64,000 nt of DNA, from assembly GCA_020466095.1 (NCBI GenBank), contig CM035806.1, positions 138,680,475 through 138,744,474 of the forward strand, written 5' to 3'. A model generated the notes under the pieces. That model worked only from the letters and a program-made list of their open reading frames with translations, had not been told where the DNA came from and did no database searches. The stretch's first letter is position 1, and each line of letters opens with the position of its first letter. The stretch is from Chlorops oryzae (lineage: Eukaryota; Arthropoda; Insecta; Diptera; Chloropidae). Below are positions 60,301-64,000 of this stretch, piece after piece. The position numbers were made by a program, and so were the translations under genes.

Positions 60301-61671
60301 GTTAGTGGTGTCGGTGGAGCAACAGTTCTTCGAGTTTTTAGCACATTTTCAGATTCGATGTTAAGCCTCGCAGTGCCATGACGATGCCGATGACGATGAT
60401 TTTTCCCAAGCCGTAGATGCTGCCTGTTGCCTGCCATGGGGCGGCAGCGGGAGGATATCTATAAGTTGAGCGGCACTCTACGCTTGTGCACGCTATATTC
60501 GCAATTATATGAGGCCTCAGCGATGTAGTCGGACATGGGAATACGAACTGACGAACGAACGAACGAACGAACGAACGACGACCGAACGAACCAACGAACC
60601 ACCGAATCGGTATCAGTATCGGTATCAACGCGAACGGTACGAAACGGAAGGAAGGAAGCTTTACTTGTTTATACTCATGCATTGGTGGACGCAAAGGTCG
60701 ATGTCGCCCTCAACGATTGCGCGATGTTGTGTGCACTGTATTCTCTGTTCGCTGTTCTCTGTTCTGAGTTCTGTGTGCTGTGTGTTTTGTTTGTTGTGTG
60801 TTGCGTTGTTTTTTATCTGTCAACGCTATATTTTTGTGTGTTTTTTTTTTTTTTTTTTTTTTTGTGTTCTTTGCCGAATGCTTCGGCGACATGCCACGGT
60901 GACGTCGCAACCAAAGTCGCCAAGTCAAACGCCTGTTCGACGCATAAACGAACGTGTTGGACACAGTTCGGACGGCGACGTCTTCCGGTGTGGATCCGAT
61001 GAGCACGGTTAGACGAATAAGCTAGTTAGCCAGCAAGCAAGCAAGCAAGCACTCGAGTGAGCTTTCGTGTGTGAAGTAGAATAGAATTTCGGCAATTTTA
61101 GCGCGTATTTTTGTACGTAATTTTGAAAATTGCGATTTCGCGGTCATTCAGGCGATTCAGACATTCGGACAATTTGATCGGTCCGTCGGTCGGTCGGTCG
61201 TTTGGTTTTTATTTATTTATTAATTTTTTTGTGTGTGTGTTTTTTTTGCGGTTCATTACCACAAATTATTGGTCAATTTGGGAGCCTGAAAGCTCTAAAA
61301 AGAGAGAGAAAAGAAAAAAAAAATTAATTTAATTGAGAATTTTGTTGTTGTTGTTTGTTTTTGATTTTTTTTTTTTTTTTTCGTTTTAATTCAATTATTT
61401 TAATGCCGTGCGTCCAGTGTGAATTCCCAAGAGCTGTTTGTTCTCTGGTGTCAACGAAGTTGCCAACAAAATTTAATTTCATTCTATATGACAAAAAAAA
61501 AAAAATCCAAAAATATGAATATAATTATTAATAACATTCAAATTATAGCCATGGCATCAGCAATGTCCACACTGGCGGCATTCGAACACACAAAAAAAAA
61601 GCGTTGATTAATCATTTAAGGCTGCCGTGTCAGAAAGAAATATCAATCGCAAGAGAAACGAACAGCAGCAG

Positions 61672-61702
<31 letters not shown>

Positions 61703-62250
61703 AAACAAAAAGAAAAATACCCAAATCAACAGTGGCAACAACAATTATAAATAAACAAAGCAACAAGTTGGGGAGCAACACGCCAAGAGTTGCGGTAAAT
61801 TTTGTGCCAGTAGAAAAAACATTTTTGCAATTCCTTCTATTCGTTTTTCATTTTTGTCCTTTCGCTATTAATTTCTGTTTTCTTCTTCTTCTACTTCTTT
61901 GGATTAAATATATTAATTGGTCGATTCTTGAACTCAAATTTGCCGTACCTACTACATATAAACAAAATGACTGTTGCACTAACGCCATCGGCGATTGCGT
62001 GCTGGGAACGAGTTTCCATAGAACTTGTTCGATCGGCTAGCGAAAGGCTAAGCGAATTTAATCAATTGATATATATATATATATTTTTTTTTATTATTAT
62101 TATTACTATCATTATTATTATTGCAATTAAGTAGGCTAAATTTTGTTGCCCGTTTCTTTTAAATTCCATTCAGTAAGTCAGTCGTTCCGCCAGCCAGCCA
62201 GCCAGCCAGCCAATTGGTCGGTTTAGTCAAGTATGCAATGAAAATTCAAT
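60301..62250 (+). other. Simple-repeat-rich stretch, possible 5' leader
   Basis: Less AT-rich than its surroundings, with ACGA, CAGC, AGCA and GTCG short tandem repeats, A-rich runs and many CAA/CAG codon-like triplets. This texture is common in long 5' untranslated exons of fly developmental and neural genes. A possible donor GTTGCG/GTAAAT lies at 61795. No convincing coding exon is present, so if this is a leader its gene continues beyond the window. Low confidence. Confidence 0.3.
60549..60580. repeat. (ACGA)n simple repeat
   Basis: About seven perfect ACGA units followed by degenerate ones. Confidence 0.95.
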
Positions 62251-62486
62251 TTCAGCTCGATTAAGTTACAAACGAATTGGAATTGGAATATTATTAGTTA
62301 CGGCGAGAATATGCATATATCTATATATATCTTTTTAATTAGTGGCTACGATGATGGATGACGAGATAGTCAAATATTGAGGGAATTCGTTCTATTGGCT
62401 TCTCGAAAGTGGGGGTTTATCCCTCGAGAACACTTTAACTATAAATGGGTTTAACTGAAGCGTATTCCCTTCAAAAAGAAATAAAA

Positions 62487-62860
62487 AACAAGTAAGGGTG
62501 TTATATTCAGGCGAACCTGTCCACACAATATCCGACACAGATAAACAGAAAGCTACAGATGTCTTAGTCGGAGGTATAAATATACGCTCAAAATCCAAGT
62601 TTCATTGAAAATTCGAAAAAATCGAAAGATTCTAATTTTAGAGCAATTTTTGCGTTTTTTTGTGACAGACCTTAGTACTGGAGGTAACCTTAATAATGGA
62701 CCAACTTTCGTTTCAAGTCCCATTTGAATTTTGGATGTAGGAGAACGTTTTCGCAAAAACCCCCTTCTGCCATGCCCACAATTCCAATTTTTTGAAATTG
62801 GAATTTTTTGAATAATGGGAAAAAAAGAAGAAAAATGGAAACTGAAAGAACGACACAAAC
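62487..62860 (-). mobile_element. Truncated reversed CTTACTTGTT-family copy
   Basis: Begins AACAAGTAAGGGTG, the complement of the terminal CCCTTACTTGTT. Further in, GACCTTAGTACTGGAGGTAACC is the complement of the internal unit start of the 51037 copy. The 5' half of the element is missing. Confidence 0.7.
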
Positions 62861-62869
62861 ATCCACGAC

Positions 62870-62950
62870 CTGAGCTAAGTAGGAGTGGAATCCAGGGCCT
62901 CTCGCTTCGTAAATTTGCATCTCAGCCAACACAACGGCACAGAGCCTGAC
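62870..62950 (-). mobile_element. tRNA-like segment with box A
   Basis: On the minus strand TGGCTGAGATG (62928-62918) fits the box A consensus perfectly, but the box B region (CCTGGATTCCACTCC) is poor. It may be a decayed SINE head. Not a functional tRNA gene on this evidence. Confidence 0.3.
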
Positions 62951-64000
62951 GAGAATTGCCGAACTGTAACTCTAGATTTATTTGGAAAATGAATATGTTA
63001 CAACCCAATAGTTGAAGAAAAGTAATAAAAAAAAAAAAATGTGCTCGAAAAATATGAAGAGATAACGGAGTTATTGCAGTTCTTGGCTGGTGCTTCGGAA
63101 AAATTTGCTTTTGCGGTGACCGCGATTCCTCAGTATTGGATAATCCGAGATCCAAAAGATCAAATTGTTTTGATCTGTTATATAGTTTCTCTCAAAATTG
63201 ATATATAGTTTTTTTTTTACATACATATTTCATCCATTTTTAAATGTTTGCATAATTTTGAAGTTGAATCATCGAAATAGAAAAATGTTGAAAAAAATTG
63301 TGCCAACATTTTTTCTTTTGATGTGAAAAGCAAAACATCTCTCAAATCCAGCTTCGGTGTGAAGTGCCAACGCACGTGATAAGTACATATTTAATTTCAC
63401 ACATTCATATACCTATTCTCATAGTTGCAAGCGTACAAACAAACGTATATATGTATCTAAGGTAGGTAAATATGAAATAGAATTGTATAAGAATGATTTG
63501 ATCGCCGGATTAATCAAGATAAAGAAAATTGAGAAAATTTTGAAGCGAGTTTTTGAATAACTTTTGTGATAATCTACGCGCTTCTCTCTGTGAGTGTGTG
63601 CTTATATGTGTGTGAGTTTTTTTTTTTTTTTTTTTGCATTTATGTTGGGCTGCAAAATATACATACATTTAAAGTGTCTAATTGGGTAACCATTTTTGAA
63701 GTGTAGATTCAAAAATCGATGAAAAATTCTAGGTCCAAAACATGAACTCTCCAGAAGGAAGTACAGGCCTACTTTTCTATGTTAGGTCAAATTTCGATGA
63801 ATAGAATTTTGTATATATAACTCTGGAACTGAATCGGGTGACAACAGCGTGTAGAGCTGGCTTCTTTTCGAGTTTCAGGGGCTTAATGTGCTTGGCTTTA
63901 CTTATTACCCGTTTAACTATAGGGGAGAGGTGTGTACCTTGGACCGATTTTACCTCGGTCCGAGTGTAGATTCCCGCTCAACCAATGCATATACATGCAA
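62951..64000. other. Window end, nothing recognised
   Basis: AT-rich DNA without a recognised gene or bounded repeat. Confidence 0.4.

Noticed and set aside
60509..61012. Long overlapping open frames
   Set aside because: They arise from ACGA and TGTG simple repeats, with Glu-Arg-Thr-Asn and Cys-Phe runs; not protein-like.
61966..62076. Short frame MTVALTPSAIACWERVSIEL
   Set aside because: Composition is plausible for a first coding exon, but no donor in frame was evident and it runs into TA-rich sequence. Too weak to call.

Overview
This window is AT-rich nuclear DNA of a higher fly (Diptera). The evidence is spliced genes with short introns (mostly 50-100 bp) and GT-AG borders, long TATG and TA microsatellites, many short inverted-repeat transposons with target-site duplications, and protein sequences very close to Drosophila orthologues. 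The recognised set (neurocalcin, a CG7646-type calcium sensor, reptin, nessy, Max, Bet1) agrees from memory with Drosophila 3L (Muller element D), but the species cannot be named from sequence alone.

Layout. 1-2950: two back-to-back MITEs and a larger repeat with ~127-bp tandem units. 2950-4104 (+): a THEG-repeat-like, probably testis protein. 4273-4764: two hAT MITEs with perfect 8-bp duplications. 6090-11074 (-): neurocalcin (Nca) and a CG7646-like sensor in tandem. 12.2-16.4 kb: transposon debris including a 1.7-kb hAT element that carries a tRNA-derived SINE. 16.74-17.41 kb (+): terminal exon(s) of an unrecognised gene. 17.64-18.65 kb: two more hAT elements. 20015-22317 (+): carnitine palmitoyltransferase 2. 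24.1-27.4 kb: more MITEs. 28690-29609 (+): an unrecognised coiled-coil protein. 30748-33411 (-): the ARMC8/GID5 subunit of the CTLH ubiquitin ligase. 34.7-37.6 kb: a dense nest of inverted-repeat elements ending about 130 bp before reptin. 37698-39182 (+): reptin (RUVBL2). 41268-44659 (-): nessy-type MBOAT lysophospholipid acyltransferase. 46.4-47.9 kb: a Harbinger-like MITE and a hairpin. 48319-48672 (+): Bet1 SNARE. 49073-50007 (-): Max bHLH-zipper. 51.0-52.1 kb: a repeat element with a nested MITE. 52328-53626 (-): secreted DNA/RNA non-specific endonuclease. 53.9-57.1 kb: a 3.2-kb foldback element interrupted by a ~1.1-kb insertion. 57.1-64 kb: MITEs, a simple-repeat-rich stretch that may be a 5' leader, and repeat fragments.

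The genes are unrelated housekeeping and neural genes, each with its own promoter. The only functional pairing is the tandem duplicate calcium sensors. No new defence or metabolic system is visible. What is unusual is the amount of nested non-autonomous DNA transposons, many with intact target-site duplications, a probable GC-AG intron in reptin, and an orphan terminal exon preceded by in-frame stops.
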